From JAXGYX01 sp040772065 (GTDB taxonomy: Bacteria > Bacillota > Clostridia > Saccharofermentanales > Fastidiosipilaceae): a stretch of 64,000 bases of DNA. The position numbers and the translations under genes are program-made. Within the stretch, counting starts at the first letter, position 1. Every line of letters starts with the position of its first letter. Positions 43,191-52,810 of this stretch are shown piece by piece. Below the pieces are notes generated by a model. It saw only the letters and a program-made list of their open reading frames with translations. It made no database searches and was not told the origin of the DNA. The DNA lies in assembly GCA_040772065.1 (NCBI GenBank), contig JAXGYX010000001.1, positions 1,116,001 through 1,180,000 of the forward strand, read 5' to 3'.

Positions 43191-46100
43191 CCCTAAAGAT
43201 AAAATCCTTGAGCAAACTCTCTATTTCTCTGTTCAGTTGAAAAGTCGAAATCGTTTTTCCATATCGGTTCGTGAAAAAATCGTTGGCCTTAGCCTTGTCG
43301 ACTGTATCCTTCAATTCCGTGAATCTGCCAAACTCATTAATATTCCCTGCGATCACTCCGAGACTCATCAGTTTTTTTAATTTGGCGGCATCGACCCCAA
43401 GTGCCTCGACCAACTGACGGATTTGCTTATTTTCCGCTCCGGCCTGATATTCGACAATATAGTCCATAAAAATCTTGCCATCTTCAATATTCGCCTCACC
43501 ACTTTTCACATCGAAAAGAAAAGCGTTGGCATATTTTTGTTCCTCTTTGGATAACGTGGCAAAAGACTGATGAAGATCATCCAGTGTGAGTTGCAATTGT
43601 TCTTGATCCACATCCTCCCGGCGCAGGACCTTTAGATACTTATCAAACCGTGAATTCATATAGTTTCCATCAATGCGGTCTGTTTCAATCGCCATCAAAT
43701 AACCGTCAATATCAAATGGTACATCCTCTTGGCTCTCATTTTCCGTTTCCACGAACAACTCTTTATAGCGCAACGCCAAAACCAAATAATCATTTTCGTT
43801 GAAGTCCATCTCTATGGTCTGCTCGGGATCATCCTGGAAATAGACAAGCGTTGACCACGTGAATCCTTGAATCTTGGCCGCTTCGAGATGCTCGTTTAGA
43901 GCGCTAAATAGTTTGGCGAATTGACCACGTTCGACAGTGTCCACAGGCAGTTGCGAAAAGTCCACTTTATTATCCACGGTATATAGTCGTGAAATGTCGT
44001 CGAAGATTTGATTCATCTTCTTCAGATTGTGATCCAGCTGTTCGACAAATAATCCCAGTGGCCGATCGCCGGAATAAAGTTTCACCGCCTCTTCGATATT
44101 TCGCTCCATTGTGTTTGGATAGCGGTAATAGCGAATGGTTCCAAAAGGTTTGTCCGGACCAAATAATCGATTCGTGCGAGAAAATGCTTGGATGATGTTC
44201 TCATATTTGAGCACCTTGTCCAAATACAAGGTGTTCACCCATTTGGAGTCAAAACCGGTCAGCATCTGATCGACAACAATCAAAAGATCAAGCTGTTTTT
44301 CGGGCGTTCGCTCAATCCGTTCATAAGGAGATTTGTGAGCCAGCCGCGCGGCTGTGTCCTTCTTGAATTTGCCATGGGTGGCCAAGGTAAAATCTTGACC
44401 ATATCGTTTGTTGTAATCGTCTAAGATTTCCACCAAGCCATCTTCTTTGAACATCATTCCAGCTTGATTGTCGATGTTTGGATCAAACAGCGCGGTTATT
44501 TTCAGATCAGGTTGAGTCGCTTTTATCAGTCGATAGTATTCGATCGCCTCCGCAATGCTGCCGGTGGCGAAGATTGCGTGAAATTTGGAATCGCGGCTTA
44601 GCCGCATCCAGTTATCTAAAATATCGTTTATCACCATGCTGCGATGCTCATCTCGCGTATATTGAACTGTTGGCAGGAAATCTTCAATGCCTTTGACATA
44701 GCTCCCCGACGAGTCGCGGTAGCCGGCCATTTTAACTTTTGCATGATCCATATAATGGTAGTAAACAGCGGCTTTTTGAGGGTCGCCAATGGCTTCCGCT
44801 TCAGTGGTGGCATTCGCTTTTGTTAGCGCCACCACTTTACGAATATCGACATCTTTATACGTTAGGATTTTGTTGGGATCAAAGCCGAGCACGTTGCGAT
44901 CACGGATGCCGTCGGCGATGCTATAGCGGTGCAATTCATCACCAAAGACACTGGAGGTCGTGTTCTTCCATTTTTGGTTTTCTTCATGGATGGGCGTACC
45001 GGTGAATCCAAAAAGCACAGAGCCGGGAAACGTACGTTTAATTGTGATCAGCATCTCACCAAAGGTCGAGCGATGGGCCTCATCCACGATGAAGACAAGT
45101 CGTTTGGAATTCATCAGTGCGAGATCCGCCACGTTCAGACTGTCCGCTTCGTTATGAATGTTGCTCATTTTCTGAATCGAAGTGACGATCAGGGTGTCGG
45201 CCGGATCATTGCTTTTCAATTTTGCGATTAGGGTACGGGTATCCTCTGTCGCTTGTACCTCCTCGTTGTCCTCCGCAAACGCACGGTACTCACGAAGTGA
45301 TTGAGTGCCCAGCTCGATCCGATCCATAAGGAACACAACTTTGTCGGCATCGTTTGAGTTCGCGATCAGTTGCGCGGATTTAAAACTCGTCATTGTTTTG
45401 CCCGAACCGGTCGTGTGCCAGATATAGCCGCCCAACAGGTTTTTCTCGCTCCAGTCCATCTTAGAGACCCGGACCGAAATCGCGTTGGACGCATAATATT
45501 GATAACTGCGCATAACCTTCAGCACGCCATCTGAATCATCGGCGACCATATAAAAACCGATTAGCTGATGAGCCATTGGGATCGACAGAAGATGGACCGC
45601 GATCTGTTTCCAATTGTTGATCGGTTCATTGTTGAAGTCAGCCCAATGGAAGTAGAAATCTTTGTTAAACGTGCCATCGGGTCCTGGATTGGCAAAATAT
45701 AGAATTTCTTCGGGCTGCATCGCCACGAAGATTTGCACCAAAGAGAAAATTCCGGAGAAAATACCCTCATGGGCATATTTTTCGATTTGATAACAAGCTT
45801 GTTTAACAGGTATGCCACTTTTTTTCAGTTCGATATGTATCACGGGCATCCCGTTGATCAGCAACATCAAATCACCCCGACGGTCATGGAGAATTTTTGA
45901 TTTGGATTTGAATATCGGTTGCTGAACGATCTGATATCGGCTTTGACCGGCAGCGATTTCAAGACGGTCATAGATCTTCAAGCTGATCTCTTTACCAAGA
46001 TGTAACGGATCAGCCGGATTGTCGCGGGTAATGCTGACTGTCTTTCCATTAATGAAACCATTTAGCTTCAAAGGCGTGCGAAGAGCGATCACCTGTTCCA

Positions 46101-47533
46101 AAATTTGTTGCATTTCGGTGTCGGTCAAAGGTGCGTCATTCAAACGATCGATGCCGGAATTATTCTCAAACAAAATATCCGCCCAATTATCGAGTAGATC
46201 TTCCTCTGTTGGGTATTGTAGGATCTCTTTTTCCCAGCCTTTGCTTTGTAACGCAGTAATCAAGGCAGATTCAAAGTCTGATTCAGATTTAAATATCACC
46301 AAACGTGCCCCTTTCCTATACAAACATCTTATCTAACATGGATTTTTTAATGTTTTTCAGTTTTTCGTGCTTACGCTGATGAAGGGTGATGAGCTGGTCA
46401 AGGTCAGTAAAAACTTGCCCAATTTGCGCCTGTTCTTGCTCTGCTGCCGGATAGAAAATGTTCGTCTTGGCAAGGTTCGGTCGGCTGATTGATAGGACTT
46501 TGATACCCTGCATAAGTGGCAGTAATTGACTATGGTATGAAGGTGAATTCATATAGTAACCAAGATAGTTCGGTTTCATTTTTACTTTAGGCCGGCATGC
46601 AATTGTATGCAGGCCTGCTACAACGGGAATATCCGTAATACCTGCTATTTCAGTCGCTTTGCCAACAGTTTCATCCTCGGCAGCATCTGCGAGAATTACG
46701 TCACCATTATGAAGGATCATGTTCCTGTAGTCGGATGGCTCAGCTCCCGTTATAAACGGAATTTCGTCTTTACGGCAATTTGTCACGGCACCATATTTTA
46801 TGAGGATGTCACCGTAGTGAACACTCATTATCTTGCCGTCTCCATAGTTCACATTTGCTCTTGACAGCGTGTTGCTTGGTATTGGATCGAACATTTGATC
46901 AAACTTACGCTGTTCCCAATCATCAGTAAAACCTTCAAAACGAATTTCCGGAACACTACATCCGTTTTTTGGAAACATTTTTCCCAGCATCGCTTTTTTG
47001 ACATTTTGTAATTTTTCAAGCTTACGCTGATGAAGGGTGATGAGCTGGTCTAACTCCTTAAAAAACTCACCAACTACTACCTGTTCCGCTAATTCTGGGA
47101 TAGGAATTTTCATTTCCATTACCTTAGTTTTAGAAATGTTATATCTTGAAATTCCTTGGGCTAAGAATGTAAATTCTTTTCTGATTGCTGGTGAGCGAAG
47201 CATAAACGCCAAATAATATGGATCCATTTTCTCAGTTGGACGATACCCAAAGCAAAAACTATTAAGGTAGATATTCTCAGTATTATCAAGCCATACAGAC
47301 GACATTCCTACTTCATCAGGAGTCTCTGATGATGTTGTAAAAAACACATCCCCAAACTTCACTTGATTTTGCTTATCGTCAATTTCAACTTGCTCTGTAC
47401 CATAGAAATCAGAAATTGGATTGCTAAAAACATTCATATATGTGATGAATTTTGCGTCACCATGACCGAAGTCTTCTTTAGTTTTTCCTGACAATCCAGT
47501 GAATGTGTTTCCGATTTTTCCTAATTCACGCTG
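42556..47533 (-). repeat. Repeated TRD-boundary 9-mer in hsdS and the spare cassette
   Basis: CAGCGTAAG (minus strand) lies at 42556-42564, 43050-43058, 46370-46378, 46904-46912 and 47021-47029, with a one-base variant at 47525-47533. It encodes QRK in both WEQRK, which opens each TRD, and LITLHQRK, which closes it. Each TRD is thus flanked by direct copies. Longer identity extends around each type: about 25 bp at the LITLHQRK sites and about 13 bp at the WEQRK sites. Confidence 0.85.
43162..46299 (-). CDS. hsdR: Type I restriction endonuclease subunit HsdR
   Basis: 1,045-residue motor and nuclease subunit. The N-terminal nuclease core reads HDRRGDLMLLINGMPVIHIELKKSG (catalytic D and ExK). 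The helicase follows, with Walker A WHTTGSGKT, motif II DEAHRSTFGE and GFTGTPI. A helical C-terminal assembly region ends the protein. The GTG at 46299 is preferred because AAAGGGG lies 8 bases upstream; the open frame extends slightly further to a TTG. It starts 16 bp after hsdS. Cuts unmethylated foreign DNA after translocation. Confidence 0.95.
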   Translation of the reverse strand: MIFKSESDFESALITALQSKGWEKEILQYPTEEDLLDNWADILFENNSGIDRLNDAPLTDTEMQQILEQVIALRTPLKLNGFINGKTVSITRDNPADPLHLGKEISLKIYDRLEIAAGQSRYQIVQQPIFKSKSKILHDRRGDLMLLINGMPVIHIELKKSGIPVKQACYQIEKYAHEGIFSGIFSLVQIFVAMQPEEILYFANPGPDGTFNKDFYFHWADFNNEPINNWKQIAVHLLSIPMAHQLIGFYMVADDSDGVLKVMRSYQYYASNAISVRVSKMDWSEKNLLGGYIWHTTGSGKTMTSFKSAQLIANSNDADKVVFLMDRIELGTQSLREYRAFAEDNEEVQATEDTRTLIAKLKSNDPADTLIVTSIQKMSNIHNEADSLNVADLALMNSKRLVFIVDEAHRSTFGEMLITIKRTFPGSVLFGFTGTPIHEENQKWKNTTSSVFGDELHRYSIADGIRDRNVLGFDPNKILTYKDVDIRKVVALTKANATTEAEAIGDPQKAAVYYHYMDHAKVKMAGYRDSSGSYVKGIEDFLPTVQYTRDEHRSMVINDILDNWMRLSRDSKFHAIFATGSIAEAIEYYRLIKATQPDLKITALFDPNIDNQAGMMFKEDGLVEILDDYNKRYGQDFTLATHGKFKKDTAARLAHKSPYERIERTPEKQLDLLIVVDQMLTGFDSKWVNTLYLDKVLKYENIIQAFSRTNRLFGPDKPFGTIRYYRYPNTMERNIEEAVKLYSGDRPLGLFVEQLDHNLKKMNQIFDDISRLYTVDNKVDFSQLPVDTVERGQFAKLFSALNEHLEAAKIQGFTWSTLVYFQDDPEQTIEMDFNENDYLVLALRYKELFVETENESQEDVPFDIDGYLMAIETDRIDGNYMNSRFDKYLKVLRREDVDQEQLQLTLDDLHQSFATLSKEEQKYANAFLFDVKSGEANIEDGKIFMDYIVEYQAGAENKQIRQLVEALGVDAAKLKKLMSLGVIAGNINEFGRFTELKDTVDKAKANDFFTNRYGKTISTFQLNREIESLLKDFIFRDGFDIYENR

Positions 47534-47593
47534 TTCCCAATCATCCACGAAACCCCGAAAACGAATGGCGGGGAGATTTAATTTTTCAGACAT
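46316..47593 (-). CDS. hsdS: Type I RM specificity subunit HsdS
   Basis: 425 residues with two target-recognition domains. TRD1 runs from DDWEQRE (about 14) to LITLHQRKLEKL; TRD2 runs from DDWEQRK (about 222) to LITLHQRKHEKL. Each is followed by the conserved spacer helix (KNVKKAMLGKMF-like). It sets the DNA sequence recognised by the HsdM2-S and HsdR2-M2-S complexes. It begins 1 bp after hsdM stops. TRD boundaries share the 9-mer with the spare cassette, so TRD2 or TRD1 may be exchangeable. Confidence 0.95.
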   Translation of the reverse strand: MSEKLNLPAIRFRGFVDDWEQRELGKIGNTFTGLSGKTKEDFGHGDAKFITYMNVFSNPISDFYGTEQVEIDDKQNQVKFGDVFFTTSSETPDEVGMSSVWLDNTENIYLNSFCFGYRPTEKMDPYYLAFMLRSPAIRKEFTFLAQGISRYNISKTKVMEMKIPIPELAEQVVVGEFFKELDQLITLHQRKLEKLQNVKKAMLGKMFPKNGCSVPEIRFEGFTDDWEQRKFDQMFDPIPSNTLSRANVNYGDGKIMSVHYGDILIKYGAVTNCRKDEIPFITGAEPSDYRNMILHNGDVILADAAEDETVGKATEIAGITDIPVVAGLHTIACRPKVKMKPNYLGYYMNSPSYHSQLLPLMQGIKVLSISRPNLAKTNIFYPAAEQEQAQIGQVFTDLDQLITLHQRKHEKLKNIKKSMLDKMFV

Positions 47594-47594
47594 A

Positions 47595-50180
47595 TCACTG
47601 CCCCCCCAACAAGTTTTTCAACTCTGCCAATCCCGCAAGGTCCGCGTCACTACCTGTCAACTCATCGATCATTGTGGAAAGTTGACGCTCCGTTTCAGCA
47701 ATTTCATCCTCAATGTCCGAAATAGTGGTGGAATATTTATCCGCAAGCGCCTGCACTTTCATTTCCAGATCATCAAGAATCTCAATTGGAATCTGATGCA
47801 GCCCGTCGATTATCGGTGTGATCCATTTTTCATTTAACAGATTAAACACCTCGTCCTTCGGGAGGTTATTGATAGTATCTTTGGTGAGCAAATGCAGATG
47901 ATTTGACTGATCTTTGATCTGTTTTTTAAGTACCTTCTCCTCATCAAGCAAATCTTTCATCAAAAGAAGCTTGCTATCAAGGCTGTCCTCTTCAATATCC
48001 TCAACATCATGCTCGCTCAGCAATTCTTTAACCGCTTTGTTGAGTGGCCCCGCCAAAAAGGCTGTATTATTTGCATTCAATTCATCTTGCAAATCATTTT
48101 TATCCTCTTCAGTCAACGAATCAATGATTTCCTCTTTTTCGGATGATACCTGCACCAGTCGATCTTCCTTTTCTTGTAAAGCAGCACTTTCTTTTTTGAG
48201 CAACGTCTCCTGTAGGAGCTCAAAAGGAATGATTCTGCCGATCCAACCTTCTTGGACTTCAACACTCTTGCCGCTTCTTTGTTTCACGACCATATTGGGA
48301 TCAGTTTGCGTGGTGGCCGCGAAGCCCTCCGTCCGGATCATCTCCAAATCAATCGATATATCAATCCATTGATCGTGAAACAGTTGATAGGCAACATACT
48401 GATCCACCAATGGCACGGGTCCAAGCCTGTCAAAAATCTCACTGCTGATCGCGGCTTCTTCTTTTGAAAGACTAAGCTGTCCCATATTGTCCACAAGACG
48501 GGTATACAAATCTTTGTCGAGCCCGCTGATGGCGTTCTTGAACTGTGCCAGAAAGGAGGCGATGTCAGGATGATCATGGATGATGTCTTTGAGATTGCCC
48601 GGCACAACATGCGCATGTTCACCGGAATCATTTGTGAACAAAGCTGATTTTAGATTGGGGAAAGCGTCCCAATATGCGGAAAGCGCCTCAATTTCATTTT
48701 TAGGCACACCGCCAAGCATAGAGGCATATAAATCCCAGCTCTCGGGCTCCTGTGAAGAGTCGACATACCGCGGTATATTGAGGTTATATTCGTTTTTACG
48801 AATCTCCTCTCTGCTGACCACACGGGCAAACTTTGGCACATCCTCACGCGTGATGACCGCGTCAACAATTCGTTTAATGTCAGATGCCTGAAGCTTGTTG
48901 TTTTTGCCAACCTTCAAAAAGTTTTTGGACGCGTCAACAATTAGAACATCGGTGTCCACACGTTTTTGTTTTAACACAATGATGATGGTCGGTATGCCGG
49001 TACCGAAAAAAATGTTGGCCGGCAATCCGATGACGGCGTCGATATGATTGTGTTCAATCAGATTTTTCCGTATCGTTCCTTCCTCTCCTCCACGAAACAA
49101 AACGCCATGAGGAAGAACGATGGTCATGATGCCGTCCGGTTTGAGGTGAAACAAATCATGCAGCAAAAAAGCGTAGTCCGCCTTACTTTTGGGCGCCAGA
49201 CCAAAGCGAGCGTAACGCGGATCTGTGTCTTTTCCTTCCGGATCCCAATGTTGAGAGTAGGGTGGATTTGATACCACCGCGTCCACATGCAAAGGATCAT
49301 ATGTGCCCACCGGATCGTTGTCCTCGAAATACGGCCAATCCTCTTCGAGCGTGTCACCGTTTCGAGTCTTTATATTCTCAGGTAAAATATCTCGCATGAC
49401 CAAATTCATTCGGGTCAAGTTATAGGTGTTTTGCTTCAGTTCCTGAGCGTAATACATGATTTTGTTTTCTTTATCCAGGTATTTCGCGACACTGCGCCCG
49501 ATATTGATCAACAGACTGCCGGATCCGCTTGTGGGGTCATAGATCTTGATTTCTTCGCGGTCCTTTAGATGCTCCGCGACGATGTCACTCATCAACAGAG
49601 ACACTTCTTGGGGCGTGTAGAACTCTCCGGCTTTTTTACCGGCGTTGGCGGCGAAGTTCGAGATCAGATACTCATAAACAAACCCCAACACATCGTAGTC
49701 TTCTTTGCCGTTCATTGGGATTTCTTTGATCAATTGAATAAGATCGCTGATGGCTTTGGTCTGCGAAGCGGAACTTTCACCAAGTTTCGACAGACCGGTC
49801 TGCAAAGTGTCAAAAATTCCATCAAAGACTTTTTTATGATTTTCGTCGATCAGCCGACTGAAAGCGGATAGCGCGTCACGCACATTGGATACATCAAAGT
49901 CTTTGCCCATGGACAGCCAGGTCGAAAATAGATCTTTATAAGCGATAAAGTAACCAATTCTTCCTTGAACATACTTTACGCTGGCCTCATCTTCTTCGGT
50001 CAGCTGAATGATATCATCCTCGGTGGCGCCTTCTTCGGTCATGAATCTCACAAGTCTGTCGGACAAAAACTTATAAAAGATGAAACCAAGAATATAGTCT
50101 TTGTATTCGTTAGCCTCAATTTTGGAACGCATTTTATTTGCGGATTCCCATATTTTGGTCGCCAACTGTTGTTTATTCAT
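47595..50180 (-). CDS. hsdM: Type I DNA methyltransferase subunit HsdM
   Basis: 861-residue N6-adenine methyltransferase from the ATG at 50180 (GAGGGG upstream). After the helical N-terminal HsdM domain (NKQQLATKIWESANKMRSKIE) comes the SAM motif YDPTSGSGSLLI and catalytic NPPY (SNPPYSQHW). The C-terminal third (about 600-855) is an unusually long, charged, coiled-coil-rich tail; ordinary HsdM is about 500-550 residues, so this is the long variant. First gene of the RM operon. Confidence 0.94.
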   Translation of the reverse strand: MNKQQLATKIWESANKMRSKIEANEYKDYILGFIFYKFLSDRLVRFMTEEGATEDDIIQLTEEDEASVKYVQGRIGYFIAYKDLFSTWLSMGKDFDVSNVRDALSAFSRLIDENHKKVFDGIFDTLQTGLSKLGESSASQTKAISDLIQLIKEIPMNGKEDYDVLGFVYEYLISNFAANAGKKAGEFYTPQEVSLLMSDIVAEHLKDREEIKIYDPTSGSGSLLINIGRSVAKYLDKENKIMYYAQELKQNTYNLTRMNLVMRDILPENIKTRNGDTLEEDWPYFEDNDPVGTYDPLHVDAVVSNPPYSQHWDPEGKDTDPRYARFGLAPKSKADYAFLLHDLFHLKPDGIMTIVLPHGVLFRGGEEGTIRKNLIEHNHIDAVIGLPANIFFGTGIPTIIIVLKQKRVDTDVLIVDASKNFLKVGKNNKLQASDIKRIVDAVITREDVPKFARVVSREEIRKNEYNLNIPRYVDSSQEPESWDLYASMLGGVPKNEIEALSAYWDAFPNLKSALFTNDSGEHAHVVPGNLKDIIHDHPDIASFLAQFKNAISGLDKDLYTRLVDNMGQLSLSKEEAAISSEIFDRLGPVPLVDQYVAYQLFHDQWIDISIDLEMIRTEGFAATTQTDPNMVVKQRSGKSVEVQEGWIGRIIPFELLQETLLKKESAALQEKEDRLVQVSSEKEEIIDSLTEEDKNDLQDELNANNTAFLAGPLNKAVKELLSEHDVEDIEEDSLDSKLLLMKDLLDEEKVLKKQIKDQSNHLHLLTKDTINNLPKDEVFNLLNEKWITPIIDGLHQIPIEILDDLEMKVQALADKYSTTISDIEDEIAETERQLSTMIDELTGSDADLAGLAELKNLLGGQ

Positions 50181-50483
50181 TCTCGCACCCCTCTTTAATT
50201 TCTCGATATCATAATATGGCACAGCATAATTTAGACAAAAATTCGCACCATATGTTAACACATTGAGAACACAGTCAGATGTCAAGAAAATTACAAGGTA
50301 TAAATAAATTGGCTCTTCCCGTTGTTTTTTGCCATTGCTAATCTAAGATCCCCTCTCGCCACCGTCGGTTAACAATTTGAACGCCCCAATTTATGGTCCG
50401 CAACCGTTGAACAATCTATAATCAAAGCATGACAAAGCAGAATTTCAAACGTTGTTCAAATTCAACGACCAAAGGAGGCCAAA

Positions 50484-51458
50484 ATGATCTTAGCTGATAA
50501 AATATTATATCATCGTAAAAAACTGGCTTTGAGTCAGGAAGAATTGGCTGAGCAACTTAATGTCTCTCGCCAATCGGTATCAAAATGGGAAGGCGCGCAG
50601 TCCATTCCCGACATGGACAAAATCATCAAACTCAGCGATATTTTTTCGGTCAGCATCGATTATTTACTAAGAGATGAAATACAAGATATTGAATACGTTG
50701 ACCAAAAAGATCAAGCCGGCCTGAATAGCGTCAGTTTGGAAGAAGCCAACTCGTTCATAGCGGCGAACAGACAACATGCGAACAAAATGGCGCTGGGCGT
50801 ATTCTTGTGCGTCGCTTCGCCAATCTTGTTGATATTCTTGAATTCACTTTACGAAAAAGGTGTTCGGCAAATCAGTGAAGCGATGGCCAACGCTTTTGGG
50901 CTGACCGTTTTAATCGCCATGGTCGCGGCGGCCGTCGGGATCTTTGTCAAATCCGGCTCCACGATGAAACCATATGAGTATCTAAAGCAAGACATCTTTG
51001 AAGCGGAATATGGCGTCGAGGGCAGCGTGAAAAAAGAAAGGGATCAGTATAGAGCGAAACATGTGAAATACATCAGCCTAGGTGTGATCCTCCTGATCAC
51101 CTCTGTCATACCCGCCATCTTATCCGAGCTTGTGTTGTCAATACCCATACTCCACTCGATCGCGCCTTCGCTTTTCTTATTGATGGTCGCGGTCGGTGTC
51201 CATCTAATCATCAAAACAAGCATTTATAATGACTCATTCGCGATCATCCTGCAGCAAGACGATTACACCGCGAACAAAAAGAAAAGCAATCCGCTCTTTG
51301 GGAAAATCGCGGGGATTTACTGGCTGAGCGCCACAACCATCTATCTGGCGATTAGTTTCATCTCCGGGAAATGGGACAGGTCTTGGATACTGTGGCCGAT
51401 CGCCGGTGTGCTGTTCGGTGTGATCAGCATCATCACCTCAATGTTCGTGAAAGATTGA
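50484..51458 (+). CDS. XRE-family regulator with membrane domain
   Basis: 324 residues. The N-terminal helix-turn-helix (about 1-62) reads LADKILYHRKKLALSQEELAEQLNVSRQSVSKWEG, the Cro/CI type. A linker is followed by membrane helices at about 103-125, 135-160, 195-240 and two near the C-terminus. This HTH-plus-membrane design is common in clostridia; signal and targets are unknown. GGAGG precedes the ATG, and a strong terminator follows. It is divergent from hsdM across a 300-bp gap. Confidence 0.85.
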   Translation: MILADKILYHRKKLALSQEELAEQLNVSRQSVSKWEGAQSIPDMDKIIKLSDIFSVSIDYLLRDEIQDIEYVDQKDQAGLNSVSLEEANSFIAANRQHANKMALGVFLCVASPILLIFLNSLYEKGVRQISEAMANAFGLTVLIAMVAAAVGIFVKSGSTMKPYEYLKQDIFEAEYGVEGSVKKERDQYRAKHVKYISLGVILLITSVIPAILSELVLSIPILHSIAPSLFLLMVAVGVHLIIKTSIYNDSFAIILQQDDYTANKKKSNPLFGKIAGIYWLSATTIYLAISFISGKWDRSWILWPIAGVLFGVISIITSMFVKD

Positions 51459-51472
51459 GTTTGAGCCCTCCT

Positions 51473-51512
51473 GACGCGTTTATGGTGTCTCTTGCCATAG
51501 ACGCGTCTTTTT
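51473..51512 (+). terminator. Rho-independent terminator of the XRE gene
   Basis: Thirteen-pair stem GACGCGTTTATGG / CCATAGACGCGTC (one G-T pair) followed by TTTTT, 15 bp after the stop codon. Confidence 0.93.
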
Positions 51513-51554
51513 ACCAAAGACTCACCGGCCTCCGTCTGTCTCTAAACGAGAAGT

Positions 51555-52688
51555 TCACACGCCGTCATCCTCGACAAATTCAGACGCTCTTCTTTTTCTG
51601 TCACGCAAAAATTGGCGGACACCTTTGACCGCCGCGCCGCCCACAAACACCAGTCCAATATAGCCTTCCAACGGATAGAAAAATCCGATCAGCTCATCAA
51701 ACGAGAACAGCCCCAACACAAATATGATCAGCGCGACCAGCACCGCGAACAGGCGATTGCCTCTTGATCCCCCCGCTTTAAAACGACTGCAGACCGACCA
51801 CATCATCGCCGAGCAGGACGAGAACATGCCTAAAATCAACACCAGTGAGAAGACGGCTCCCAACACATAGGAAATACGCCTTGCCAAAAACAGCATCGGG
51901 ATCGCCGCCGATACCGTATGATCGGCATTCAACAAAATCGCCGAATTGATCACGGCGACAGCCAGCACAAAGATCAGCGCCCCAAGCAGCGCTCCATATT
52001 TCGCGTCTTTTCGATTGATCGCCGTGCCGCCCAGCGCGACGAAGTACCCGCCTCCGCTCAAAAAATTCAAAGATATATATAGGACGGAGCTGATCGACCA
52101 GTGTGGAGCCGCCCGTAACTCGTTCAAAATGATTGTATGCTCGGAGATTTCACTGAATTTTCCGGCGTCGCGCACGACCGTGATCGTGCCGATGACCAGT
52201 GAAAAAAGGATGACGAGCGGTCCAATCTTTGAAACAACTTTGACCAGCCGCTCGAAACCGACCAGATACGCGGTCAAGACCAACAGGGCCATCGAGGCCG
52301 AGCCGACGTGATGATTGATGCCGTAGTATTCGGCCATGGTCGCGCCCGCTCCCGACACCAGCACGGACATGATCAGCACCAAGGAGATTGGAATCAGCCA
52401 GGTGTAAAACGCTCCGACCCGGTCACCGCTAAAGTGCTTGAAGTGATTGAAGGAGCTGTCGTCCCGGTGATCAAACCCCGTCAGCAGCATGACCTGAGCC
52501 AACAGCGTAAAACCGATCAGATTCACCAACAACACAGCGTAACTTCGGCAGCCATAGGCGGAGAAAAACTGCAACATCTCCTGTCCGGTCGCGAAACCCG
52601 AACCGATCAGCCAGGCCAAAAAAGCCCCGGCGAACTTCATGATCGATTTAATGCTGTATCCACTTTCCGCTTGTGCTGTCAGACTCAA
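51555..52688 (-). CDS. YkvI-family membrane protein (putative amino-acid transporter)
   Basis: 377 residues with about ten membrane helices. The start SIKSIMKFAGAFLAWLIGSGFATGQEMLQFFSAYG, with a broken first helix, is typical of the YkvI family, which has the LeuT-like fold and is related to branched-chain amino-acid carriers. No substrate is established. The start is a TTG at 52688 with AGGCGGG nearby; an ATG at 52640 is the alternative. It is divergent from the beta-lactamase-fold gene. Confidence 0.82.
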   Translation of the reverse strand: MSLTAQAESGYSIKSIMKFAGAFLAWLIGSGFATGQEMLQFFSAYGCRSYAVLLVNLIGFTLLAQVMLLTGFDHRDDSSFNHFKHFSGDRVGAFYTWLIPISLVLIMSVLVSGAGATMAEYYGINHHVGSASMALLVLTAYLVGFERLVKVVSKIGPLVILFSLVIGTITVVRDAGKFSEISEHTIILNELRAAPHWSISSVLYISLNFLSGGGYFVALGGTAINRKDAKYGALLGALIFVLAVAVINSAILLNADHTVSAAIPMLFLARRISYVLGAVFSLVLILGMFSSCSAMMWSVCSRFKAGGSRGNRLFAVLVALIIFVLGLFSFDELIGFFYPLEGYIGLVFVGGAAVKGVRQFLRDRKRRASEFVEDDGV

Positions 52689-52795
52689 ATTCCCGCCTCG
52701 TTTTCTTGTTCCAAATCCGTGTGAACGGCGCTTGGACGGTCCATTTTCAAAGACTCAAATTTTCTCAATATAAATTTAATATCAAGTGGTGGTGC

Positions 52796-52801
52796 TATAA
52801 T
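52796..52801 (+). promoter_or_regulatory. -10 box close to the start of the beta-lactamase-fold gene
   Basis: Perfect TATAAT ends 10 bases before the ATG at 52811. A start of transcription about 7 bases after the box would leave a leader of only about three bases. No ribosome binding site precedes the ATG. The -35 region is not clear. Confidence 0.55.
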
Positions 52802-52810
52802 AAAACTATC

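Noticed and set aside
42556..47533. CRISPR-like array from the repeated CTTACGCTG words
   Set aside because: The repeats are inside coding TRD boundaries, irregularly spaced by about 0.1-3.3 kb, and there are no cas genes.
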